A DNA stretch of 64,000 bases from Callaeas wilsoni (Eukaryota; Chordata; Aves; Passeriformes; Callaeidae), in NCBI GenBank assembly GCA_013398955.1, contig VWPU01018905.1, forward strand, positions 1 through 64,000. Direction: 5' to 3'. The position numbers and the translations under genes were made by a program. Positions 35,101-47,100 of the stretch are shown here, in pieces (within the stretch, counting starts at the first letter, position 1; every line of letters begins with the position of its first letter). Below the pieces are notes generated by a model. That model did no database searches and was not told the DNA's origin. It was given only the letters and a program-made list of their open reading frames with translations.

Positions 35101-38100
35101 AAATGGTTTTTCACCCAGAGGATGGTTGGGCACTGGAACAGGCTCCCCAAGGAAGTGGTCACAGCACCAGACTGACAGAGTTCAAGAAGAGTTTGGACAA
35201 TGCTCTCAGGCACGTGGTGTGATTCTTGGGGATGGTGCTGTGCAGGGCCAAGAGATGAACTTTGATGGTCTTTGTGGGTCTCTTCTAACTCAGGATGTTC
35301 TATTATTCCATGATAGCCAAGTGACCAACTCTGGCTTTTAGAGAATCTCTCCAACTTCCAGAAAAATAGACTAATCAGTTCATATTCAAGCTTGCTGTTC
35401 TCAGACAAGATGATAGCATCTCAGGTGCATGAAGGTGAGAAAACTGAATACAGATGTTATTTTTGGAAGTTCTTTTAAGTTGAGAACTGAATTGTCGTTG
35501 TCTTCAGTTGGATGGTGACAGTTTCACGTGTCCTGTATCCTTCAATAACTTGAGCAGAGTTATCATCAGGTTTTGAGAACCACCATTAATCTGTTCCTGA
35601 TGCCAGATAAACTTTCCAAATGTGATAGTCGTAGGAATTTGTTGGTAAACCAACAATAGTGTCTAGGTCACTGAGTAGTCTGTTATCAAGGTTGATGTTT
35701 GAAAACTGTGTTTTCTTTCATCCTGCAAAAGGATGATGAAGCAAAAGAGGAATATTAGAGATTATAAGAAATGTTTGTTTTGGAAGAAACATATTGCGCA
35801 GGTTTTGACTAACATGGTTTGGAAAGCCATCTAAGGGTACGTCTTCACTGCAAGTTCACACAAATACGATAAGCTAGCCTTGGTTCTAGAGCAGTAAAGC
35901 TGAGGAATGAGATCTCAGGGGACTGTAAAAACCTGTCTGGAATCTGGATTTGTTAATCTCTGTTGCTGGCAAGTTGAGTTAGCATGCCAACGCCTAATGA
36001 AGAAATCAGTTTTGGATTTAAACATGTTATTTTTCACTGGGATGTACTCTTCTCTCAGCATAGTGCTTACAAGACGGGCCACACTGGTATTGTTTGTCAG
36101 ACTGGATGAAGTCAGATCATGTAAACAGGCTAGTAGAGGATGTTTATCTGCTTTGTTAAACTAGTGGAAGCAAAGAAGCAAACAGTACATACATGTCCAG
36201 TAACAGTTTTGTTTAGTGAAAATACTTAAGACAGCTCTTTCTCTACTCGTTCGGAATGTGGGCTGGTTTTAATTGCTCAGCAAATGGCCATTTAAAACCT
36301 CAGAGAACTCCAGTGAGAGTCAGGATGATTGCTACCTACCTGTAGTAGCTATTACTGCTTATTTTTTAGCACATTTTTCCACACTGGTTAATTGTTCCTT
36401 GTTTTGCACCTCAATGCCCTTCAGATTGCCTTCTTACCTTGTGCTGACTTTGTGTCCTTGACTTAGAGACTTTTCTAGTCTCCTCTACTCAACAGAAAGA
36501 AGCTTCCTGAGATGGTATCTTTGCCCTTCTGCATTTCCTACCCCAAGCTGCAGCAAGAGAGGCTTAGGATGGTTAATCATTGTGGGTTTGGTGATATGAA
36601 TAAAACCTTCTGGGAATATCTATAGAAGCAGGCTAATGAGTATCAGAACCTGCTGTCTGAACAAATTCAAGTACGATGGTCTGGGAGGTGATGTGAAACT
36701 CTTGATCTCCAAGGCATGATGATTGCACACAGAGTTCCTGCTGAGAAGGACTGCTTGGCCTGGGCTAGGTCACAGACTGTGACTCCTGATTGTTCACGAG
36801 GCCTTGTTGGCTTAAGCCAAAACCATGCCATGGTTTGGTTGTTCTGGTATTGTAATGCTACAGATAAGAGTCCCATGGTTCAGCTTACTAGTCTAAACAC
36901 GACTTCTGTGCGTGGCAGGATACTGCATTGTAAGTGTTGTTTTAAAGTGTTTTTAAGTCATTCTTTTTCTGAGCAGAACATTGAAATTATAAGGACCGTT
37001 AGCAATTATTATAAAATGGTAAGTTTAATAAAAAGTGCAAGTGATTTATTTTGTGGACAATATAAGTTCTAACAATCTCTTGCTTTTAGTTCAGACCATG
37101 AGTGAAACCTGCAGACATCGTAGCACAGAGGGCAGCTCCAGAAATTACACATTTATTTGGGTAGTGTGTAATGACATCCACTGTTGTCTAACCACCTTCC
37201 TCAGCACTGTTACTCAGGATCCTCTACCATTGCTCTTCAGGTATCAGCAACAGGGGTTTAGACTGCCAGGAGCAGACAGAAAAATCAGAGGAGAGGGCTT
37301 AGAAACAGGCGTTGCAATGCAGAGCGGGAAGAGTGCTGTCATTTCCGTAACAGCTTCAGAGCTCTGTTGTAGAGTGGTATTGCTCCTCTTGTGTCTTCAT
37401 CCCATAAGGTATTTTACCCTTACTCAAAGGCATTTAGAATTTACATAACTACAGGAAGTAGTTTGGAAGGATGGAAAGTAGTATGGATTGACTGATGGTG
37501 GAAAGGTAGGGCTTCCACAAGCATCTTCGAGAATCATGCTGGGCTGTGGATAAAGTTCAGCCTTTGGCAGATTGGCAGTACTTCTATAGGAATAGCTGTT
37601 CTTAATGTCAGAATGACTTAGTTCTGGTGATCTTCATGATTGTGATATTTTTCCTATTGCTAGGAATTCAGGGGTAGAGAGGAAAGATTTACCAACCAGA
37701 AGCGTTTTTCCCTTTGTTTTTAGATGTAGGAATGAAAAAATGAATTACTTCTGTTATTCATATGTACACATTCAGAATGTTTAAACTTAAAGATGTGAAG
37801 TTTTTGGCGGGCAGCAGTTTTTTACTTCTGTTTTCTTTTTGTCCATCTTCCATGAAAAAGATGCCACATACTGGGTTTTGAGTACTATTTTTCTAATATG
37901 ATAGCATGTAGAACGTTTCAGTTCTACAGCAGCTCTAGCCTGGATAATTGCTATCAACCCTTTGATTAGCCCAGTATAACTCACCAGCACTGAAAAACTT
38001 TATTATAACAGTGTTTCCATGGTAAAATAATTTCCTGGGGTGCTTTTCCTCTTACTGGATTGTAGCATCTTTTTTGAACTACGTGCCTGACCACATTTCC

Positions 38101-41100
38101 TGCAGTGTAATGATGTCCAAATGTAGTTTAGACTGGGTAGTCCTGCCCACTGAACGAAACCAGTGTCCATCTCTTGCACGTAAGGGTCGCAGAAATGGTA
38201 CTGTATAAAGTGGAAAAGCTTAGAGAAAGTATCAGGAGGCTTTCAGCATCAAGGTGGATTTATGAATGACGCAGGAGAGTAGGCAAGGATGTGAAGTGCT
38301 CTTTGTATAAAGAACTAGATCAGTGTTGCCACTACCTCTTGTACATGCAGTATTTTCAACGTAATGGCAGTATCTGTTCAGTAGTTCTGTGATTTAAATA
38401 GTATCTTTGTTTGAATAGTTTTTGTTTAGTCAGGATAGTTCAGGGAACTGGGTGAAATAGAGTAGAGAATGGAAGTGTAATTACATTTTCTTGCTTAAGG
38501 AGAAAGAATTCTTCATTCTGTAATCAGACCAAAGATTATAATATAAAAAACTTGACTGAAAACTGTAATACAAAACAGTTGGTTGAATAGGCATGTTTTC
38601 TTGGGAGAGGGGATGTCACCTGGACTTACAGATGGCCACAAGATTGATATTTAACTCTTGTCATTCTACAGAACTGCAGTTCTTCCTTATTTCTTTCTTC
38701 ACAAAGTAGCAAGTTTTCTTGGTCAGGCAAGCATGGAGAGAACATACTCTTCAGAATATAATAAATATTTAAAATAATGATTTGGCAGCATTTTGGAAAG
38801 AGACGAAATCTTATATTCATCATGTAAGCAGTTTGCTATGTGATCGAAGCCTGACTGTATGGCGTTCTGACTTTTCCTGTCTTAGAGACCATTACTAAGG
38901 TGATAACTATTTCAAATTTTATTTTAAAAAAGGCAATTAGCACGAATCTAGGATAGTAGGTTGTAAAGACAGTTTAATCTTACTTGAAAATAGAGGCAGG
39001 AAAACTCTGCCCTGTGAAAGCTTTTCTCTCACCCATAACGAACATAAATGACAGAGATGGGTTCTGCCCTTACCAAAATGCATTTTACAGAGTTGATAGG
39101 GGGAGAAATTCCTGGAGGCAACAGTTAAAGTAACCAGCTGCTTGGCACTGTTTATTGGCCAGTGTAGGTGGAGATGTTGATTCCTTGATGGTTCTAAATG
39201 TTATAATGTAATCTCATTTGAGACTGAAGTGAAACTGTTTTGGCCTGAGCGCTGTTGCTACATAGACACTCATTTTAAAAAAACCAAACAAAACCTGTTC
39301 CAGGATGCGTGTGAATACAGAGAGGATGACGAGCAGGTGGACATTGAGACCGTGGAGGAGCTTTCAGAGAAGATTAACATTGCCCGTCTGAAGGCCACAG
39401 CTGCTCATATCGAACCCTCCGACCAGAAGTAAGCACCCCTGGAGAGCACTGCACACAGTTGTGTATCCTACTGCTGAGCTGGCGTCGAGTGATCCCATTA
39501 AACAACAGGTGTAATGTGACGACAAGATAAAGCAAGGCTTCTGTTAGGCCCTCCTCAGCACTGGTGCTTCCCAGTGTCTGTGAGGATGGTGCTGGCAGAA
39601 CTAAGAGTAGTTTCGAGGTGTCTTAGCTTTTTCTTTTTCCCCTCTAATTAATTTGTTTATGGGGATGTATCTTGTAATGTAAATTTAATGAGTGAATAGC
39701 CTCCTTTCCTGCACACTGAAAATTAGCAGGGTTGTCTTTGTTTTAAATATGATTTTGCAAGCTTTGTTTATTCTTGCTGGTGGACTTCTGGGCAGGAACA
39801 GTCATTAGGTTAATCCCTGACCCTGTAAATGAAAGATTTGCCTTCGGGACCCTTGTCCCAGCAAAGAAAGTATTTTGTTATTGACATATACTCTATCTAG
39901 GCATATCTGTCTGGATAGCTTGGCTTGCTTTTTTGTTTGGTTTGGCTTTGTTACTGTTGCTGCCCGTGCATTTATAATGACAAAGGCAAAATAAAAACAT
40001 GGTTTACTTGAGGAATATAACAATAGTTATGGCTGTTTCTCAGCCTTTATGCTAAAGATGCTTTTATGCATCAAACAAAAGAATGGGAAACATTACATCT
40101 CTAGTTCTTTTTGTTTGAAGAACTTTCTAAAGAAACTTTGAAAAAACTGTTTGGTGATATTATATATTACCACATCGTTACCTTTTTTTCCCTCCCCTTT
40201 AAAGAAAGCAGCTCAACTTTTATCCTTAGGTGGTGACACTGCTTTAAATTTTGAAGATATTTCAGTGAGAGAGAAAATCAGATGTCATGTTTTGTAAAAA
40301 ATAATTTTCAAATGTGTGTTTTCTTTTGTTTTCTTGCAGCTCCTGAGATAGGAGGAAGCTGTTGTTATTATATATTAGGATAGTAATAAATGTGAGGATT
40401 TTGATTGGTGGTTCTTGGTGGGGGAGGGATTGCTCTGCCATCTATATTAAATCTGTGTTTATTAAAAACAGAACCAAAACATAATTTAAAAAGATACTTT
40501 ATGCAGCAAACAGTCACAAGCTGAATTTATTCTCTTTGGTATATAGTGAAATAGTTTGTCTTTTGCACTCTGAGACAATTTCACAGCTTTCAGAACAGCT
40601 CAGTTATTTCCAGGATGATGGTGTTGGAGATAAGAGTTCACTTTCTTGAGAAAACGGTATCCTGCTTTTATGCAGTTATACAAGAAAAGTTAAATTCAGG
40701 GCATAAAAATGAGCAATTCTAGACTGCTGGAATGTAGTTAATGAGGATAGAGTGTATGAGATGAGTAGTATTGGGAAAAACTTTTTACCTTTCTTCCAGA
40801 TACCATCCTCCTAATTCTTCGGATGAAACATTATCAGAAAAACATTCAAAGGTATATGTTTGCTCTCCTCTTTCCTTTTAGTATCACACCTCCATTTTAA
40901 AGATAAACTTTCATCTCACATGCAGCTCTTAATGTGATTAAGAAACAAAATGTGCTGGGGGGAAGGTGCTCAGTCCAAATCTCCTTAAGGCAAAAGGGCC
41001 TGGTGCTGGCATCAGTGGGTTTCAGATTCAGCTTTAGCTATGGGAGGAAGATCTGCCTTTTATTTATGACTGTGTTTGCTTAGGTTTTGTGTTCTTGGCA

Positions 41101-44100
41101 CGAATAATTTTTACAGCACACTTAAAATAATAAATGAGAAATATTTTCATGTGTTGAAAAAGACAGTATGTAGAATTATATAGGCACAGTGCTAGAGGAA
41201 GGATTTCTAAAAACAGAAGTTGAAATACATATTTAGACAAGTTAAAGATATCACGGAATACTTTCAAACCGAAACTCACTGCAGTCCTTCAGAATCTTGT
41301 GCTGTATTTTCGGGCGGCTTTGAAGCCAGTTCGCTGTCCATAACTGTCTGTGATATACTTGACATCAGCTCTAGAGCTTCCTGCTTGTGGTGGGGTGGGG
41401 CTTTGAGTGCGGTGGGAACCTGGTGTATGTCTTACCTGTTAGAGCAGACTGGGATGTATGCCTTTGCCTGAGACGGGGTGGGCTCCAGGGTGCTCTGTCT
41501 GCCTCACCTTCTCTGTGTGTCCTCCTCTCTGCCCTTGAATTTACGTTGTAAGGCCCTCCCTTGACAGGAACCCATGGCCAACACAGGAGCAGTTGCAGCT
41601 GTACTGTGCTCGAGTCTGCCTATGAGGGCAAAATAGCTCTCAAGAGCCAGATTTCAGGAGACAAGTCTTCAGATTCCTCCTAAGGCAAACAGGCTCAGAA
41701 ATAGCATCATTAAATCCGAGGAGTCTTTCCACTGATGCTCTGGGGTTTGAAGCAGACCTGAAATTGTCTAAAAAACGGTGTTAATTACTTCCCCATTAAA
41801 CAAATAGCATAGTTGTATAAAACCTGGAAGAGTAGTGATGATACAACAAACTTCTAAATCTGTGGAGATCAGTAATTTTGCTTATTGTCTGGCAGTCTTC
41901 TTAGAAACTTAGGCAATTTCAAAACCAGAAGCTCTTGGCCACATTCTGTTTGTTGGTGGATGTCTAGGGTGATAAATGTCAATGCCATCTTTCACATTCT
42001 TACTTACAGTGTCTCTTGGCAGCAACCCATATGAACCTATGAAAGAAAATGCAAATCAAACTAGTTTAACTCCAGAGAAAGATTCAAGTCTCCTGTATTT
42101 GATGTAATTATTTCGTTAATTAGTAGACTTTCTTGACAAGCAAACAAAAAATACTTGGTTCAAACTTGTGTGATTTTCTTGTAATCCTGTGATTTATCTG
42201 AGTAGCCTTGTGTTGCAAAAAATAAAAGCTTATGAACTGAAGGGACTCATGCTCTTTTCCGTTAGGGTTGATGTGATTATGTTGGTCACTTCTTTGGTCA
42301 GTATTTCATTTCTTACTGTGTGTGCTTCTAATTCTGAACTTCCAGGAAGACATAGTAGCAGGATAGCATGACACGGAAACCTCAGGTGTCTGTAGAAAGG
42401 CTGTAAATCTCGCATGCATTTGAACATTGTCTGCCATTACATTGCCTTCTTTACTGAAACTGGTCAATCCGGTTACTCCTCCAACAGAAGCATCAGACCT
42501 GGAAAAGAAAGCTGAAGTCCCAGGCAGAAGCCTTTGCTCATTACCGCCAGACACACACGGCAAATGAACGTCGGCGACGTAATGAAATGAGAGGTCTCTT
42601 TGACAAGTTGAAGAGAGTTTTGGGGTTGCTGAACCTTCCGAAGGTCTCCAAATGCTACATTCTCAAGCAGGTAGGTATTTTGGAGCTTAAGTGAGGAGGA
42701 GAATCATTTAATCTGGACAGGGTAATTACGCTAGTAGAAACTCTTCATGTGAGTCCCAGTGAAGAGGGAACTTCTGTCATCTCTGCAGGACTCTGGAACA
42801 AAATAATACCTGAAAGAATCTGTACTCCTAAAAGCTTAGTCTTGGTGACATTGGCACATTTTTGGATTGGCCCTCCCCTTGTATTCTTTGTGAATCATGG
42901 AAGGTTATATCTGAATTCTTTAGTGGTTTCCTGTGTAAATCAGGAATTTTTTTAATCCATTCAAGGCTTTTTTAATGCTCGAGAAGATAGAATTCCATTC
43001 GGCATTATACAGACATTAAAAGCTTAATTGTAAAGATGTAAATGACAGGAAACTAAACATGAGTGGTAGATACATAATTATGCTTATCAACTATGCCTAG
43101 AAACCAGAAGATAAAAGTTTGGGGTTTTTCTTTAAAATTGCTGACCTTTGGAGGAAGAAAAAACAAGATGTTTATCACTCTTCAACCGGAATTTAGAGAT
43201 AACTGGCATTCACAGTATTTCACATGCTTTCTCTCAATCCTGTTTTCTCAGGGTTACAAAAATTTGAGAATAAACTTTGTGAAGGTTTCTGGGAAGGAAA
43301 ATTATTATTTTGTGTGTCACTGGTTTATAAATCAGTTCCCGGATACTATTTTAGGCCTTTGAAGAAATCCAAGGACTGACAGATCAGGCAGATAAGTTTA
43401 TTGGACAGAAGACATTACTGACACGCAGACGAGATGGTCTGATTCGGAAAGTATCCGCGCTTTCAGGTGAGACTGGTTTTGGGTTCAAACTAGCTTTAAA
43501 AATAAGAACAGGCTTTTAGGAGTGAGAATGTGTGGAGTAATCGGTGGATCCAGATGTGCCACTGGTTCACATAAAATAAAAGTTCAGACGAATGATGCCA
43601 AACAAAGTCGTGCTAAGATCTGACTCAGTGATAGGCTCATCATGCTGATAAAAATGGCTTTTGTTTTCCTTCATGCCTAAAGGAAGTGCAGAACACTACC
43701 TGTGCTGAGAGCCACAGGCTTGGGTTCCTTTGGAAGGATGGGGTCATGGTGTCACTTCATTTTGTCACTGGTCACTTCATGAAATCCCTTTTCTGCTCAG
43801 CCCTTCACAGTTGCACACAGCTGTCTTTGGTCAGTACCGAAATCTCTGACTCCTCGCAGAGCTTTGTAAATGACTCCTTGTGCTGCTTTCCCAAGAACCA
43901 GTGCTCCTAGTGGCTAGAAAGTGTCAGCTCTGTACACAGAACAAAGCTGCAGTAGATTCTAAGCTGCTGCTCATCCAGACATTTCATCTTGTACTTACTG
44001 TGTCTTTCTGTCTCATTTGGAAGTGTAGGAAAGCTGTGACACATTTTCAACCAGTGCCAAAATGTATGAATAAACAAAATATTCTTCTAATCCTCTCGCA

Positions 44101-47100
44101 GTCTGGGAATATAAACGGGAATACCTGTAAAGTAGAAATGAAAGATACTTGAATCTTTTGTATTTATGCGAATAGGTTCATGCATATATTAGGTACTTGA
44201 TTTATAAAAAAGTGTTTTAGGGAGGTCTAGTCATTCAGAAATGTATGAGAGGCCTTTTGAGCAGAGAATGAAAGCAAATTACTTCACAAAGTAGTTACAT
44301 GATCTTTTGCATTCGTAGTGAAGACCTCACATTTGATGAGGAAAAAGTCCTCTCTCAGGACAGTTAGTTAAATATAGACTTAATTAAAGATAGACTATGA
44401 TGTGTTAGAACATAAACACTAAGCAGAAAACAAGCTAGTATAATTGCTTGAACTTTGATCATATTAAACTGTGTGCATAGGCAGAAAACAAATTATTTAT
44501 AAAATCTGTGTGTTTGTCCAAGGTTAGAATTTTCATGGCAATGGTAAACAGTATGTGAGTTTACATTCAAATGTCATTTGAGTAACAGGATCCGTTCGTC
44601 CAGGAAATTTCATTCCAGGTAAAGGTAACATTTTGTCCAGTAGGTTGTATGTTTATCATTAGGAGAGGTGGGAGGATTTTTTCATAGCTGTGGGTGTTTT
44701 CAACTAGTACTTGTTCAGCAAGAGCCTGCGCTTGTCCAGGCTGATGTCTGCTTATCAGAGTGGCAGATAAATTCTAAAATGTGTGGATGTTTCTGAAGGA
44801 AAAGAAAAAAAGAATAAATGGGTAATTACTTCCCTCTGCTACTAAGTATATTTGCTTGGTGGGGATGCTGGTTATCTGTTTTATAGTAATTGAATTATGT
44901 CATCTTAACAGATTATTAGTTCTACCTTCAGCATTTTAGTTTTGGAAAGAGAGTTTGAAGGTAGGCTGACTCTCTGATAATTTTTCTGTAGGAAAGACAG
45001 AAGAGGTTGTCCTGAAGAAGCTGGAATATATTTATGCTAAACAAAAAGCAATAGAAGCACAAAAAAAGAAGAAAGAACCTGAGCCACAGAAATCAGCTGC
45101 ACCCTCCACTGCTAGTACCCAGCAAGAAGGATCCTCTGCTCCCCCCAGAGAGCCAGCCCCGATAGCGATGACAAACAGAAGGGGCAAGCCATTGATACTT
45201 GCCAGGAGAGGAGTCCGGGCCACAGGTGGGCTAAAAGTGCTGCATGTCCTGCCTCAAGGGGAGACAGGACATTGAAGCAGCACCCTGTGGGAGGGCAAAA
45301 TGCCAGCTGGCTTGTGCAGGCAGCCTCATTCCTGAAAGAGAATTGTGCATGAGACCGGGAAATGTCCATATGATAGGTGTGGAAACCACCTGCTTTCAGT
45401 ATGAGTGAGACCAGCACGACTGAGATCTTCAGGTGAACGTGACTTCAGAGTTTCAGAATGATAGGAAGCAAATTCTTACGAAGTTGTCCTTTGATCTCAG
45501 AGAGTTTCACTGCAATCCAGAGTAATTTTTAAGAGTTGAAGGTGGTTCCTTTTCTGCTGACTCAAAACCTGAAGTTCAACCCCCAGAATGCTGGAGTTGC
45601 TAGAACACACTCGGTTCTTAAAACCTTCTTCCTCAAAAAGTGAGCTCTCAACATGGTGGAGGCTTGCTCTTAAATGGCAGAGTTGTCAGACACTGCAGAG
45701 TTTTTTTGTAGCTGAGAATTTGTAGATAAGTGTTCAACATTTGTGGAGACCTTCACATCATACATGTAGGAAGGAACAAAAGAATGACTCCTTCCAGAGC
45801 TGTACCTAATGCTGGATCGCAGGGTGCTGTTTGCCCTCAGGGGTGCTGTGCCAGAATAGAAGAGTGTTTTACATACTTCTTTTCTTGCAGAGGACTCCTC
45901 AGCCTCTCTCACACTCACTGCTGCAAGCGTAGTGATGACTCCACAGGGGCAGGTGCTTACGCTGAAGAGCCCCCTGGTCCCAGGGCAGGTGGCAGCTGTT
46001 CCTTCCACGCTGTTGCAGGCTGAATTAAAGCCTCAAGGGGCTGGTACTACCATGACAACACAGCCAGGTAGGATCATGTGGGATGATGTTAAAGAAAATC
46101 AGTATAATGCTGTTCATAGATGTGCAGAGCAGTTTATGAAATAATGCGTTACTAAATTTTTGCTCTAATATTTCGGACTTTTTTACAGCTTGACTGAGGT
46201 AGAACCTGACTGTGGTAAGAGACATTTGATGTCATTAACTCAAACTATCAGTTTATCAACAGGTTAAGTAAAATGTGTTAAAGTTTTGCTGTTCAGAAAT
46301 TAGGGAAACATAGGGAAGAATTCCTAATCACATAACCAGTCTGCATTTCTGTTTTTTCTACTTTAAGATGTTATTATAATGTGAAGTCTTGCCTTGAAGT
46401 GCACAGCTCCTGTTTTCCAGGAGTATCTGAAGTATCTGCAAGTACTGTATCTGAGTCTCTGAAAGGCTTCTGTTTCTGCTTCATCCCCTCTTTTGCTTTT
46501 CTTGGATAAGGTATCACTTCTGTGATGATTCAGCTGCCAGGATCAACAGTTCCTGTCCAAGTAAAAGGAATCCTTACTAACTCTACCATTCCTATTACAC
46601 TGTCAACTGTTGCTGGAAATCCAGTACCCTCAACAGTGGTATCAGCTACAGCACCCCATTCAGGTAAGCTGTTTGTTTTTCATGGATCTTTGTGCGTGCA
46701 TGCAGGGAACATTATCCTTGCAAAACTGAAGGTAGATTGTTTTCTCACTAGGAAGTAAATAATAGGTGTTATTGTCTGGGTATTCAAAGAAAATAACTAT
46801 TAAATGTTTCGAACAGTTTAGAGGGGCCTCTAGGAGATTGTGGATTAGAGCTTTTTACTTTCCTTCATCCCACTGAGCCTGCTTGCCCTCAGAAAAGTCA
46901 GAATAAGTGGATACTGACATGTGTCTGTGGTGTAATGCAATCCTACTGGGGAAGCTTCAGTGCAGAGTGGTGGTGAGGCTGCTGAAAATCTTTGCCTGTA
47001 ACATCCAGGCTCTTAACTGTGGCACAGCCCCTTTCCATACCCCGCCAGCTCTGCTGCCCGTAGGAGGGCTGTTTTTCAGGACCCCGTGCTGTACATTGGA

